The notes: generated by a model not told the origin, from the letters alone. A stretch of 64,000 nucleotides of DNA from a bacterium (GCA_030425045.1 JAUHVL010000009.1:1-64000), one strand, 5' to 3'. Shown: positions 1 through 9,165, numbered from the stretch's first letter. A program made the numbers and translations.

Positions 1-468
1 CAAAAAATCAACTGGGCCACCTACGAATTTTTAGAAAAGATGTCCTTTATTAGCTTTTTCCACGATATCGCTCTCACTGATCCCGATTGGTCAAAGATTC
101 ACACGATAGAAGACTTCAACACCATAGAAAACGACCTCACTCCAGCGCAAAGAAGAGTTATTATGGAACATGCTCTTCGTAGCGCTGAGATGATTGAAAA
201 AGAGCCAACGGTTCCCATGGGAGTCGCGCAGGTGATTAAACAGCATCATGGTGTTTTGAATGGTATCGGTTTTACCTCTTCTTTCTCTCATAATATGACT
301 CCCCTTTCGATTGTTTTTATAATTGCCGAACATTTTGTCGACTCCATCTTAAACCGAGGAGTTAAAGAATTTGATAAAGAAGCGATAAAAAAACATTATA
401 CCGAAAACGGAAAGTTTCCCTCTGCCTTTGAAAAAACACTTGATGCTTTTGAAAGAGCGTTTGATTAA
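1..468 (+). CDS. HD-domain phosphohydrolase, C-terminal part
   Basis: The frame is open from base 1, so the N-terminus lies outside the window; the first in-frame Met is at base 40 and is probably internal. The visible 155 residues carry an HD pair in FFHDIAL, a later His in MEHALRSAEMI, and QHHG followed by NGIGF. This spacing fits an HD or HD-GYP-like metal-dependent phosphohydrolase, where HHE/HHG and GYP-like residues close the active site. HD-GYP proteins degrade cyclic di-GMP, but the GYP triplet is not intact (GIGF), so the substrate is open. No partner gene is visible. Confidence 0.6.
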   Translation, partial: QKINWATYEFLEKMSFISFFHDIALTDPDWSKIHTIEDFNTIENDLTPAQRRVIMEHALRSAEMIEKEPTVPMGVAQVIKQHHGVLNGIGFTSSFSHNMTPLSIVFIIAEHFVDSILNRGVKEFDKEAIKKHYTENGKFPSAFEKTLDAFERAFD

Positions 469-506
469 AGTCTGCTCCCAAGATCAAAATTTTTATTTAA
501 AAAAGC

Positions 507-1061
507 TTATAATAACTCAAAGTTGTTTAGTACTTGATGATAATATGGAAACTCTTCTGCAAAGTCAGAATCAAGCCTGAAAAAAGCTCTTTCAATTGCT
601 CCAGGTGTTGATAAAAAATTAATGGCACCTGGGCCGATCACCGAAATTTCACCAACTCTTTGAAGAACGTTATCAATACTTCGAGCATAATAAGATGAGA
701 CAAATTTTAATTGTGCTAACAACTGGTTTTTAAACTCTTGATTTCCACTTTCAGTATCAAGCATGTACTCTAATAACTCTCTTTGCGTAGTCGTATAATC
801 CTGCATTGAAAGAGATGCCTCTATGAGATCGTTATTTTTAAATAATGCTGAATAACGATCAGAAAATGAAATTATATCTTTAGCAATACTATTTAACTGT
901 TCAAACCGAAAAGCAATAACCTCTTCAGATGTTCCAAAACGAAGAACTTTTTCCTCTTCAGTTCCAAATACTTTTACCTTTTGATCACCAATCCACGAAC
1001 CAAGACTAGCTTGAGAGTTGATTGCAACGAGTAGAAAAATTATGGTTAATAGTTTTTTCAT
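507..1061 (-). CDS. secreted protein of unknown function
   Basis: The product is 184 aa with a clear signal peptide (MKKLLTIIFLLVAINSQAS), so it is probably periplasmic or exported. An AAGGAG ribosome site lies about 7 bases before the ATG. The mature part is mostly predicted helix with charged residues and no catalytic motif that I recognise. It is divergent from the gene at 1260. No family is recognised. Confidence 0.7.
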   Translation of the reverse strand: MKKLLTIIFLLVAINSQASLGSWIGDQKVKVFGTEEEKVLRFGTSEEVIAFRFEQLNSIAKDIISFSDRYSALFKNNDLIEASLSMQDYTTTQRELLEYMLDTESGNQEFKNQLLAQLKFVSSYYARSIDNVLQRVGEISVIGPGAINFLSTPGAIERAFFRLDSDFAEEFPYYHQVLNNFELL

Positions 1062-1259
1062 TAAAATCTCCTTAATTGAAACAATTTCAATATAAGATAA
1101 TCAAAAAAAATAAGTGAACATTTGTAAAAATGATCCTAAAAATATGTGGCAACAGATGCCACAAAATACTTTAAAAAGTACGTAAGACGGGAAGATTCAC
1201 TTATCAATGTCAAAACTTTTTACACCCTTAAATTATTATAGACTCATCCCCTCTTTAAA
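1062..1259. promoter_or_regulatory. divergent intergenic region with a TGTGGCA dyad
   Basis: This spacer separates two divergent secreted-protein genes. It contains a perfect 7 bp inverted repeat TGTGGCA-N5-TGCCACA at 1145-1163, a plausible operator for either gene. It has no T-run, so it is unlikely to be a terminator. No convincing -35/-10 pair was identified. Confidence 0.35.
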
Positions 1260-2375
1260 ATGATGTCGTATATACTGCGATTTATGTTAAGAATGGTTTT
1301 AATCATATTTTTCGGAATTTCAGTATCCTACTCGGCTACGATGCATCAGTTCCCACTGGAATCAAGTTCCATGAAGATTGTCGATAGAATACTCGAAAAA
1401 GGAATTACCCATATTGGGGATCTCGATCTTCGTAAATTGAAATCAGAAATGTCAAAACTTCATTTTTTGGAGATGACTCTCGATACTAATTTTATGCTTG
1501 CCGAAGGAAGAAGGTCTGCTTTTTATGAGCATAATACTGTTTATAGTAAACTCGACTACCCCTATATCCCTGATAATATCAGAGGACTTGAACTGCTTGG
1601 AATTCATGAAGCACTAGGCGCTCTTGGGTATGATGATAATCAATACCAAAAATCGATTATCTTTGCTCTTATGTCTAAAGAAGACTTTCAAATAACAGAT
1701 GAACTTTTGGCCGACAGCTTAATTCAATATGAGTTTAAATTCAAACAACTCAATAGAGAAAATGAAGAAGGTGGTGCGACAGGTGTCGGTGGTGGCGGAG
1801 ACCTTCCATCTGCTATTTTTAAGTATGAATTATTTAACCTCTATTCTAGAATCTATAGTTTTGCTGATAGCCGATATTCTGTTGGCGGCACTAAAGCGAT
1901 TAATCTTATCTTAAACTTACAATTTGAACCCAATCACTTAGATTTAGGTACTGAGAAAGTTCAAATTCATCCTCCTTTTGCGAATTGCAAGCCAGAAGAA
2001 CAGTATATGACTTATAGTTCAGATATATTTGGAAATGAAGAAGTGACCTTAAGGCCTAGAATTCTCGTTCCTCGTAACTATCTTGAAATGGATATTAGAA
2101 AAAGACATAGTATCTTGTTTCAACTATCAGACTTTCTAAATATTTACGGAAACATTTTTTATCCAAGAGAAGATATCTTTTCAAAAAGAGAAGTAGTATC
2201 TTTTGGTAAATGTAAAAATATGACTTTTAAGGTACAAAAAAAGCTAATAGAACATCCCCTGATGATTGAGTCTGGTGGAATCGATCAGTTCTTAGGAGCG
2301 TTTAGAATACATTGTGGTGAAGTTGACTTTAATTATTTTAAGCTACCTCATCATATGGGGATTAGTTTCGACTAG
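1260..2375 (+). CDS. secreted Gly-rich protein with degenerate HE motif, paralog of the next gene
   Basis: The product is 371 aa with an N-terminal signal segment up to about residue 26. It resembles the downstream protein (2479-3522) throughout: both carry H-E-x-L-G-A-L-G-Y-[DE]-D near residue 106-116 and a GGATG[VI]GGGGD stretch near residue 150-180 followed by FKY. The HE motif aligns with the HELGHQAGNPDHRY zinc site of the secreted protein at 27240, but the second zinc His is Gly here. A catalytically dead relative of a metalloprotease is one reading. The start could be the ATG at 1260 or 1263. It is probably exported; the function is unknown. Confidence 0.7.
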   Translation: MMSYILRFMLRMVLIIFFGISVSYSATMHQFPLESSSMKIVDRILEKGITHIGDLDLRKLKSEMSKLHFLEMTLDTNFMLAEGRRSAFYEHNTVYSKLDYPYIPDNIRGLELLGIHEALGALGYDDNQYQKSIIFALMSKEDFQITDELLADSLIQYEFKFKQLNRENEEGGATGVGGGGDLPSAIFKYELFNLYSRIYSFADSRYSVGGTKAINLILNLQFEPNHLDLGTEKVQIHPPFANCKPEEQYMTYSSDIFGNEEVTLRPRILVPRNYLEMDIRKRHSILFQLSDFLNIYGNIFYPREDIFSKREVVSFGKCKNMTFKVQKKLIEHPLMIESGGIDQFLGAFRIHCGEVDFNYFKLPHHMGISFD

Positions 2376-2396
2376 TTCATTAGTTTCAATAACTTA

Positions 2397-2421
2397 GGGG
2401 TGTCTATTTCAAGGACACCCC
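2397..2421. terminator. stem-loop after the 1260 gene
   Basis: GGGGTGTC at 2397-2404 pairs with GACACCCC at 2414-2421 across a 9 base loop, 22 bases after the stop codon. There is no U-run on either strand, so termination is likely but not certain. Confidence 0.5.
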
Positions 2422-2478
2422 CATGTAGAATATACCCAAGCCCCCATCTCCACGTCTAAATAGCTTATTGTATTAGCT

Positions 2479-3522
2479 ATGAAAGTTTTTTCACTACTCA
2501 TCTTTACTTTGTGTTTTGCAAACTTGTTTGCCGATCAGCTACTCTCTAATCCGCTAGAGCGAAAAGCAGAGCAAACGATCACGGACATTATTGGAAGTGG
2601 TGTGACTAAAATTGGTGATCTTGATCTACTCGTGCTCAGAGAGGAAATAAAAACAATCAATTATCACAATATCGAAGGTGAGATTAGCTCTGTAGCAGGT
2701 GGAAGAAACTCTGCTTATTACTTAGCAGGAGAAGTCTTCTCGAAAACAGACCTTGAACGATATGGACAACAGGCCATTAATTTATTGGCCCTTCACGAGT
2801 CGCTCGGAGCTCTTGGTTATGAAGATAGTAACTATCAAAAGTCGATACTCATCGAGATTTTTAAAGATTTACCTCAAGGCTTACAAAGTGATTTTTTAAA
2901 AAATCAGCTTACTCAGCAAGTATTTGATGAAAAACATCTTAACTACAATGATAATGGCGGCGCCACTGGTATTGGAGGTGGTGGAGATATTGCTACTGCC
3001 TGGTTTAAGTATCAAGTATTAAATTATTTAAAAATTACGGGAACAATGACTCCTTTTGAACTTCTCGTTTTTAGCCATATTAGATTTGAGCCTCATAACT
3101 CTAAGCCAGATAAAAAAACGGCCGTCATCATTCCTCTCACCGCAGAGTGTGGACATAATGAGATCGTTTTACAAGAGTTAAGAAAAGCTAGATCTTATTC
3201 TCATATTATCCCTTCTGTTTTAGTCCCCGTTGATTATCACAAAATGAGTAGCCAAAGATTTTGGGGAATGGTTACAGATGTCGGTAACTTCTTTCATGTT
3301 TATTTTAGAAATAGAAATATTACAACGGATTTTATTCCGATGAGAAGTGGTTATCAAAGACTTGCCCATTGTCATGGTACAAATAATACTTTTGTGATTC
3401 ATGAAAGTATAAAAAACAATATCACGTTTAAGAATTCTAATACCCTTAAGGATTTTATATCAGAATATAATTTTCAATGTTTAAAGGAAACTGGTCATGA
3501 AGCAAGAATTAGTACAAACTGA
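2479..3522 (+). CDS. secreted Gly-rich protein with degenerate HE motif, second paralog
   Basis: The product is 347 aa with a signal peptide ending near residue 18 (LCFANLFA). It is a tandem paralog of the 1260 gene: HESLGALGYEDSNYQKS at 106-122 and GGATGIGGGGD near residue 155 match. The HExxH pattern is incomplete (HESLG), so zinc protease activity is doubtful. Its 3' end overlaps the start of the TIGR02147 regulator at 3497 by 26 bases, so the two are almost certainly translated from one mRNA. Confidence 0.72.
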   Translation: MKVFSLLIFTLCFANLFADQLLSNPLERKAEQTITDIIGSGVTKIGDLDLLVLREEIKTINYHNIEGEISSVAGGRNSAYYLAGEVFSKTDLERYGQQAINLLALHESLGALGYEDSNYQKSILIEIFKDLPQGLQSDFLKNQLTQQVFDEKHLNYNDNGGATGIGGGGDIATAWFKYQVLNYLKITGTMTPFELLVFSHIRFEPHNSKPDKKTAVIIPLTAECGHNEIVLQELRKARSYSHIIPSVLVPVDYHKMSSQRFWGMVTDVGNFFHVYFRNRNITTDFIPMRSGYQRLAHCHGTNNTFVIHESIKNNITFKNSNTLKDFISEYNFQCLKETGHEARISTN

Positions 3523-4285
3523 GCGCATACTTTCAATCATTGAAAAGTATCTCACCAGAAAGAAAAATAATAATTCGTCATACTCTAATCGAGCATTAGC
3601 AAGAGACCTCAATTTATCACCTTCTTTTGTCAGTGATATCTTAAAAGGAAAAAAGCAGCTTCCCTATAAACATGTCGACTCTGTTGTTGGCGTATTAGAT
3701 ATTGACCAATCTGATACCGCTGATTTAAAACTTGCTTATACTCCTGAGGAGTATATTGCTCCGACTCACAAGAAAGTAGCAAAGAAAAAAATAAAAAAAC
3801 ATTGGGTTCTCGGTTCAAGAGCACAAATGAAGATCCTTTCTAAATGGTATTATGTCTCCATGTTAGATCTCATCACATGCCCTAGCTTTGATGGTGATTT
3901 CGCCAATGCACTCGGTATTACCAATGAAGAAGCAAACGAAGCCGTTAACTTTCTAGAAGAAGAAGGTCTGGTTGTTCTAAATGATGGCAAGTATGTAAAG
4001 TCGAGCCTTAAACTCCATTTTAACTCTAAAGAAAGTAAAAAAGAATTTAGACATTATCATAGTCGCCTCTTGGATAAATCAAAAGAAGAGCTTTTAAAAA
4101 CTGAGCAAGAGGATTTTGAAAAAAGACTGATCATTAGTTATTCCGTGGCCATGAATAGTAAGAAAAAAGACTATTTTAAAAAGCGTCTAGCAGACCTTAT
4201 GCAAGAAATGGCCGACGAAATGAGTGAGGGTGAATGTGATCAGGTCTATCACCTTGGGTTACAATTCTATCCACTGAGCAAATAA
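3497..4285 (+). CDS. TIGR02147/DUF4423-type transcriptional regulator
   Basis: The product is 262 aa. Residues about 20-65 form a helix-turn-helix (NRALARDLNLSPSFVSDILKG). A winged-helix-like middle follows (ITNEEANEAVNFLEEEGLV). The end has the family signature: FRHYHSRLL, a long acidic helix and a terminal LGLQFYPLSK. TIGR02147 proteins are predicted DNA-binding regulators of unknown ligand. AAAGGAAA lies upstream of the chosen ATG. The gene overlaps the secreted protein gene upstream, suggesting that it controls or senses that product. A second regulator of this family lies at 26344, also next to a secreted protein with an HE motif. Confidence 0.85.
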   Translation: MKQELVQTERILSIIEKYLTRKKNNNSSYSNRALARDLNLSPSFVSDILKGKKQLPYKHVDSVVGVLDIDQSDTADLKLAYTPEEYIAPTHKKVAKKKIKKHWVLGSRAQMKILSKWYYVSMLDLITCPSFDGDFANALGITNEEANEAVNFLEEEGLVVLNDGKYVKSSLKLHFNSKESKKEFRHYHSRLLDKSKEELLKTEQEDFEKRLIISYSVAMNSKKKDYFKKRLADLMQEMADEMSEGECDQVYHLGLQFYPLSK

Positions 4286-4361
4286 TTCCTCTAAAGATCT
4301 TTCCCGTCACATAAAGACTTTCATCAGTCGATAAGTTAGTGAATCTTATCACAGAGGTTTT

Positions 4362-4679
4362 ATGAAAGCTTTAATACTCTTATCACTACTTTTTTCAGTC
4401 AACCTATTTGCCAAAGAGAATTCTCGAAAGGCGGCTTCTATTGTTGAGAAGGCCAAGGTTTTTGAGCTTGAAGTTGGCAGAACAAAAACGGCTTTAATAT
4501 GCCCTAATAGAAACCTTATTGCTTATATTGAAAACTTAGAGTGTACAAATGGACTATCACCAGTAATGCGTGAAAATGGTGTCATTAAGCTGGTCTTAAA
4601 CCAATGTAAATATAGTGAATCCTTAAGTGAAACTATTGAAATTCAACCATCTGCAGGTTGTATGCTCGTTCGTCGCTAA
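4362..4679 (+). CDS. small secreted protein of unknown function
   Basis: The product is 105 aa with signal peptide MKALILLSLLFSVNLFA. The mature part is about 88 residues and contains Cys in ALICPN, LECTNG, NQCKY and AGCML, an even number that could form two disulfides outside the cytoplasm. An AGAGG ribosome site precedes the ATG. No family is recognised. Confidence 0.65.
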   Translation: MKALILLSLLFSVNLFAKENSRKAASIVEKAKVFELEVGRTKTALICPNRNLIAYIENLECTNGLSPVMRENGVIKLVLNQCKYSESLSETIEIQPSAGCMLVRR

Positions 4680-5104
4680 AATATTAACGGAATTTCCATA
4701 CCTTTAACCACCCTAGGCCTAAAATCGAGGCAGGGTTGAATATCACCCCCTGATCAGGACATCTTTTTAAGTCTCTGAATATACTACTTTTAGCTTCGAA
4801 AACTTTCCTTGATTTGGGCACTGATCCGACTCCCTAGTAAAATAGAGATAACCAAAAAACTTAAAAGGAGGACTTATTTAAGTTTTTTATTTGCGGGAGC
4901 GGTATCGAGTTGAGTTAATAAAAATTCCATTTTTTTCATTCTCTTAGGCTGCCCGGTAAAGATTGAAGCTCTTTACCGGGCTTTTCCAATTTTGAAGTGG
5001 TGTTAATTTAGTCACTTTAACATTGCCTCTATAGTTTTTTCAAAATTCCCCACCAGCATCCTCACTTCCTCTAAAATATCAGCATAACAATATAAGGACC
5101 CCCT
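4680..5104. other. 425 bp intergenic region, possible small RNA
   Basis: No coding frame of note. The segment contains a strong rho-independent terminator (4951-4985) that lies 270 bases after the previous stop and only 120 bases before the next start. A TAAAAT box at 4838-4843 and an AAAAGGAGGAC stretch near 4861 precede it. A short untranslated transcript ending at the terminator is possible, but the -35 element is weak. Confidence 0.3.
4951..4985 (+). terminator. strong intrinsic terminator, no gene directly upstream
   Basis: GCCCGGTAAAG (4951-4961) pairs perfectly with CTTTACCGGGC (4971-4981) across a 9 base loop and is followed by TTTT. This is the classic intrinsic terminator form on the + strand. 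It ends either the 4362 transcript after a long 3' UTR or a separate small RNA. Confidence 0.8.
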
Positions 5105-6196
5105 ATGAAAAGAGCATTATTAACAGCTGCCCTCATGATCTCAGCTGTCCCAAGTCTTGCCATTACGAAAAGATCATTTTGTTATCAAGCTAAAAAACAA
5201 GCTGCTCACTCAGAGCAAGCTCTCGGGCAAGATGGAAAATATCTCGACACTAAAACAGGAAGTATGGAGTATTTTAGAGGATGTCGATTTGATATCCCCT
5301 GGATGCAAGAGATGAGATTATCTCTTTGTGAGAATAATAGCGGTATCCAAGATATTCAAATTCCTGAATACATCTTTTTTGTTTTTGATGGAGCAGCAGA
5401 TTTCGACGCTCAAAGAGCAACAAGTATCTTGGATATAGCAAATCTCGATGGAAGTGAAGGCAGAGATATGGGTCGTGGAAATATGAACGGTGGAAGCTTC
5501 TTTTTAAATAAATTAAAAGATCAAGAACTTATTAAAAAAGAGAAGATGCAAGTTCATTATCATGCCAGTAGTGGTTTTCATGAACGAGAAAACTTCAGGT
5601 CAGCTATTGGCTGTGCCAAAGAAATGGATCGTTATTTTGATATGGCCAAAAGCTTAAATCCAAATCTATCTGAACCAAAATTAATCACCTTTGGTTATAG
5701 TAATGGTGGCGTGAATGCCATCAAATTTCAAAAAGATATAACAAAAAGAGCAGTCAAACGTCCCGCTGACCTAGTTATCACCATTGACCCTATTCCAAAA
5801 GCAGCAGCTTTTTTATTCAAACAAGGATCTGAGTTTGAAGGAAAAAGAGACAGACAAACTAAACGTTTTATTAATCTTTACCAAGATGTAGACTATGGAT
5901 CATTCCACAATCTTAAACTAAGAGGAAGAAAAGTTAAAAATGCGGATAAAAATATTCATGTCACCCATGAAAATTCTCCTTATAGTATCTATCGCGATGG
6001 GGCCATCGCTCACCTTACTATTATAGACTCACTTATTGTTGAAAATACTTTTAACTGTGAACTCGCTAAGCTTGTGGATGATCAAGCTGCAATTGAAAAA
6101 GATTGTTTCAATAACCCCTTTCAAACTCGTTATCATCAAGATAATTTTAACTTAGCAGAAGGACTCGATCAGCTTGAAGATCACTGGATAGAGTAA
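5105..6196 (+). CDS. secreted alpha/beta-hydrolase-like protein
   Basis: The product is 363 aa with a signal peptide to about residue 19. The core has FFVFDGAADFD (strand plus oxyanion region, about 91), a nucleophile elbow TFGYSNGG with Ser199, DLVITIDPIPK with a candidate acid Asp near 228, and a late His in DGAIAHLTIID. This order fits an alpha/beta-hydrolase Ser-Asp-His triad. The protein encoded at 7059-8552 on the other strand has the same landmarks, so they are paralogs. Substrate unknown; esterase, lipase or peptidase activity is possible. Confidence 0.65.
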   Translation: MKRALLTAALMISAVPSLAITKRSFCYQAKKQAAHSEQALGQDGKYLDTKTGSMEYFRGCRFDIPWMQEMRLSLCENNSGIQDIQIPEYIFFVFDGAADFDAQRATSILDIANLDGSEGRDMGRGNMNGGSFFLNKLKDQELIKKEKMQVHYHASSGFHERENFRSAIGCAKEMDRYFDMAKSLNPNLSEPKLITFGYSNGGVNAIKFQKDITKRAVKRPADLVITIDPIPKAAAFLFKQGSEFEGKRDRQTKRFINLYQDVDYGSFHNLKLRGRKVKNADKNIHVTHENSPYSIYRDGAIAHLTIIDSLIVENTFNCELAKLVDDQAAIEKDCFNNPFQTRYHQDNFNLAEGLDQLEDHWIE

Positions 6197-6263
6197 CTCA
6201 AGTATATATCGTCTTGTCGATCAATAGTGCTCGGGCTATCCTTAAAAAAACCAAGGATGGCCC

Positions 6264-6680
6264 ATGTTAAAAATAATCTTTTTATTATTTCTTACCCCTT
6301 ATATCTTTGCTGCCGAAAATTTAGACCATGTGGGGTGCACAAGTTTTGATAAAACAATCACCATCACAATAGATAAGGTTGATTGCCAAGATGAGCGTTA
6401 TCAGCTTTGGCAAAAAAATGGTTGTTACAACCTCATAACTGAAATCCAAGGAAAACCAATTGAAATAGAGATGGTCCGAAACCTAATGTTTCATCATGAA
6501 AAACATCAAGGGTTTTATTCCATGTATACCTATGATGAAAATGAGTGGATTCTCGAGGGTTTTATTGTCGAATTTGAGGCCACTGACGATAGACAATACC
6601 CAAGAATGAGATTTGATTATCGAGACCATAGTAAGCAAAAATTTAAAAGCGTCTATGGTGAATGCAAAGTTCTCATTTAA
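6264..6680 (+). CDS. small secreted protein of unknown function
   Basis: The product is 138 aa with signal peptide MLKIIFLLFLTPYIFA. The mature part has four Cys (VGCTS, VDCQD, NGCYN, GECKV). The stop codon TAA overlaps the ATG of the next gene at 6680 (TAATG), so the two are translationally coupled. No recognised domain. Confidence 0.65.
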   Translation: MLKIIFLLFLTPYIFAAENLDHVGCTSFDKTITITIDKVDCQDERYQLWQKNGCYNLITEIQGKPIEIEMVRNLMFHHEKHQGFYSMYTYDENEWILEGFIVEFEATDDRQYPRMRFDYRDHSKQKFKSVYGECKVLI

Positions 6681-7057
6681 TGAAACTTTTATCCCTCATA
6701 TTCTTTCTCTTTAGTTTCAATACCAGATGTAATGTAATCGAACTCAACCTTGATTCTCATTACACCAAAGGTGAAACGAGCACAAAACAAATGAAAACCA
6801 AAATTGTCGCTAATATCGGCAACTCTTTTGTGGTTCCCGCACGTTTTGGAAACCCTTTCGAAATGAAGGTTACTCTTTCAGAAATTAACGACAAAATCAT
6901 CCAGTTTAATGGCCGTGTTTTTCTCAAAGAAAATGGTGTTCAAAAAGAAATAGGCTCCTACTCTGTCGTCAGTGAGTATCAAAAATGGGCCAATCTTAAA
7001 ACGATTCATGAAGATGGTAGTGTCTTTGAGATGAAGGTTCTTCCTAAGAAGCTCTAG
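6680..7057 (+). CDS. small secreted protein of unknown function
   Basis: I choose the ATG at 6680, which overlaps the preceding stop, over an upstream ATG at 6662, because it places the hydrophobic stretch MKLLSLIFFLFSF directly at the N-terminus as a signal peptide. The 125 aa product is mostly predicted beta strand. Its stop lies 2 bases from the 3' end of the convergent hydrolase gene, leaving no room for a separate terminator. Confidence 0.6.
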   Translation: MKLLSLIFFLFSFNTRCNVIELNLDSHYTKGETSTKQMKTKIVANIGNSFVVPARFGNPFEMKVTLSEINDKIIQFNGRVFLKENGVQKEIGSYSVVSEYQKWANLKTIHEDGSVFEMKVLPKKL

Positions 7058-7058
7058 A

Positions 7059-8552
7059 TTATGGACAAAGATTAAATGTATCTTGAATAACATTATTCAT
7101 TTCACAATGAATGCGCTCTACCGTTGTGTCGTGGCCGATGGCCGCAATATGAGAGTTTTTAGGATTGAGATCTTCTGTTAAATTAATATTATCATCAGCT
7201 TCGGCGACTTCCCGTGAGCGCAAATTAATTTCAAGACCTCTTAGGTTTAATGAGCCTTCATCATTAGTTTGATAGAGGTTCACATGCCGTGTGGTATTTG
7301 GATGCCGATCGGGTAATAAATCTGCTTGAAATGCTCTGCTAGCAAAAAAACCAGCAAGTCTCTCAATAGGATCAACTGTAATAAGAAGATCAGTAGTGTG
7401 ACCAGCTCTTCCGACTGATTGTTGGAAACGAAGGGCCGCTGCTCCTCCATTACTAAAGCCCATGACAATGGTTTCAGGCCTATCAATTTGATCACCCAGT
7501 GCACTCTCCGCTATATCTAACCAGTCTTGCATTTGGTTATGACAAGTAATCGCACTGATATCGCCGTGAGTTTGGCTAAAGCCTGTTCCATCATAATAAA
7601 ACAGTTGAGGTTGATCGATATTTTCGTTTAATCTTCTCATATAAAGTTCTGAATAAGTATTAATCGCCGTTGATTCTCTAGCTGCGAAATACCTCATTTC
7701 ATCGCGATCACGTATTCGCGTTCTAAAAGAGGATTCGTCCCCCGTCACATTAGCGGCAAGTGCCCCTCCAAAATAACTAGGGTCAAAAGCATTAAAGCCG
7801 TCGAACATAAAGGTAAAAGCTGGTGGTAAATTTAAATTAGGAACCATCTCTAAAACATCTTCATTAATAGAAGGGTTTCCTTCAAAACAAAGGGCATAAT
7901 ACATACTATGCTTCCACCCCATCCCGGCAGGACAGCCACGATAAGGTTCCCCATTCGGTAAGCGCCAATTATTTTCACTGGCAGCAAAAGCGATTTCTTC
8001 TTCCGCGATAAAGTCCTGACAGAATTTATTCCAATCATAACGTTGCCTACGGGTCATACCAGAGAGGGCCTCAGTCGTTCTCACAGCACCCGAATGGTAT
8101 ACTTCTGGATTTTCTACCTGACAGCTATAAACACTCTGACCATTTTCATTAACAATATTCATCATCTGAGGAGAGCTTCCTACGTTCATGCTAAAATTGT
8201 TTCTTCCTTGCAACCTAATATCAATGCTATTTCGATTGGCCCTAAAGGCACCAAAAGAACCTACGGAATAGCCAAGCTGATCAAAATGACGTCGAACACC
8301 TCTTTGATTAAAACGAATTCCATTGGCACGATAACTTTGAATTAAAGTTAGAGATCGCGACATGGTTGGATCACAATACTGCTCACCAGAGTCTACGTTT
8401 TCGCCCTCACAGGTTTCCATATCGGCAAGGATTTGATCAACCGTCATCAGCACATCTAATTGCTCACGAACGAGATCATTATCTAATTTAGCGTCATCTG
8501 AATAAACAGATGAAGATATCAAAAGATGTAAAAAGAAAATCATTCTCATCAT
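7059..8552 (-). CDS. secreted alpha/beta-hydrolase-like protein, larger paralog
   Basis: The product is 497 aa with a signal peptide (MMRMIFFLHLLISSSVYS). It is a longer, inverted paralog of the 5105 product: FTFMFDGFNAFDPS, a nucleophile elbow VMGFSNGG, LLITVDPIERL and a late His in IAAIGHD align in the same order. About 150 extra N-terminal residues contain an Asn/Arg-rich, probably beta-rich stretch with no recognised fold. It is likely secreted or periplasmic with hydrolase activity of unknown substrate. Confidence 0.65.
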   Translation of the reverse strand: MMRMIFFLHLLISSSVYSDDAKLDNDLVREQLDVLMTVDQILADMETCEGENVDSGEQYCDPTMSRSLTLIQSYRANGIRFNQRGVRRHFDQLGYSVGSFGAFRANRNSIDIRLQGRNNFSMNVGSSPQMMNIVNENGQSVYSCQVENPEVYHSGAVRTTEALSGMTRRQRYDWNKFCQDFIAEEEIAFAASENNWRLPNGEPYRGCPAGMGWKHSMYYALCFEGNPSINEDVLEMVPNLNLPPAFTFMFDGFNAFDPSYFGGALAANVTGDESSFRTRIRDRDEMRYFAARESTAINTYSELYMRRLNENIDQPQLFYYDGTGFSQTHGDISAITCHNQMQDWLDIAESALGDQIDRPETIVMGFSNGGAAALRFQQSVGRAGHTTDLLITVDPIERLAGFFASRAFQADLLPDRHPNTTRHVNLYQTNDEGSLNLRGLEINLRSREVAEADDNINLTEDLNPKNSHIAAIGHDTTVERIHCEMNNVIQDTFNLCP

Positions 8553-8757
8553 AAATACAAATCGGCTTTAATATAAGCTTAGTATAGAGGCAAAGTGCTT
8601 ATTTCTAAAAAAAATGCCACGTTTTCATCATTTTTTCTAAAAACCTGCCAAGCTTTATTGGCACTTCAAAACCTCCCTAATGACAAAAACTCAACTACTT
8701 GGCCAATTTAATCGATAAAGAGAGAAGGAAATAACGTTATTGCGTTAGTATGAATGT
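8553..8757. promoter_or_regulatory. divergent intergenic region with TGCCAA dyad
   Basis: The 205 bases between divergent genes contain an inverted repeat TGCCAA-N6-TTGGCA at 8646-8663, a possible operator. No clear promoter pair was identified. Confidence 0.3.
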
Positions 8758-9165
8758 ATGTTGAAAATAATTAGTTCGCTTATGGTTTACCTTTACCTGT
8801 GCCAAAGTGCCTTTTCTTGTGAAGAAAAAGGCTCTGTCATTTTATGGAAATATGATCAGCGTAAAGAAGAGATCAAACTTCATAAGATAAAAGAAGCTAT
8901 GGTCTGTGAGTTCACAGAGAACCAATTGTCTTCAAATATTTCAATCAAATTCTTTAAAGATAAAAAAGTAGTCTTTGAACAAAAAGTCTTTTGGGATAAT
9001 ATTTCCAATCAAGAATCTGTCGTCGATGGAAAAATTGTTGGAGAAAAATTTAAGACAACAGATTTCAAAATATTCAGACTTCCCTATAGGCCAACAGAAG
9101 TCGATTATTATATAGTTTATGACTTTGTTGAAAAGAAAAACCTTGGTCAAGGAGAAATCCGATGA
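8758..9165 (+). CDS. small secreted protein, coupled to a protease gene
   Basis: The product is 135 aa with signal peptide MLKIISSLMVYLYLCQSAFS. No recognised domain; the mature part alternates charged and aromatic residues in a predicted beta pattern. The stop codon overlaps the ATG of the protease gene at 9162 (ATGA), so the two are expressed together. An inhibitor or chaperone role for the protease is possible from the coupling alone. Confidence 0.65.
   Translation: MLKIISSLMVYLYLCQSAFSCEEKGSVILWKYDQRKEEIKLHKIKEAMVCEFTENQLSSNISIKFFKDKKVVFEQKVFWDNISNQESVVDGKIVGEKFKTTDFKIFRLPYRPTEVDYYIVYDFVEKKNLGQGEIR

Noticed and set aside
8043-8345. 100 aa + strand frame inside the 7059 hydrolase gene
   Set aside because: It is antisense to a conserved secreted enzyme and has no signal or domain; a shadow frame.
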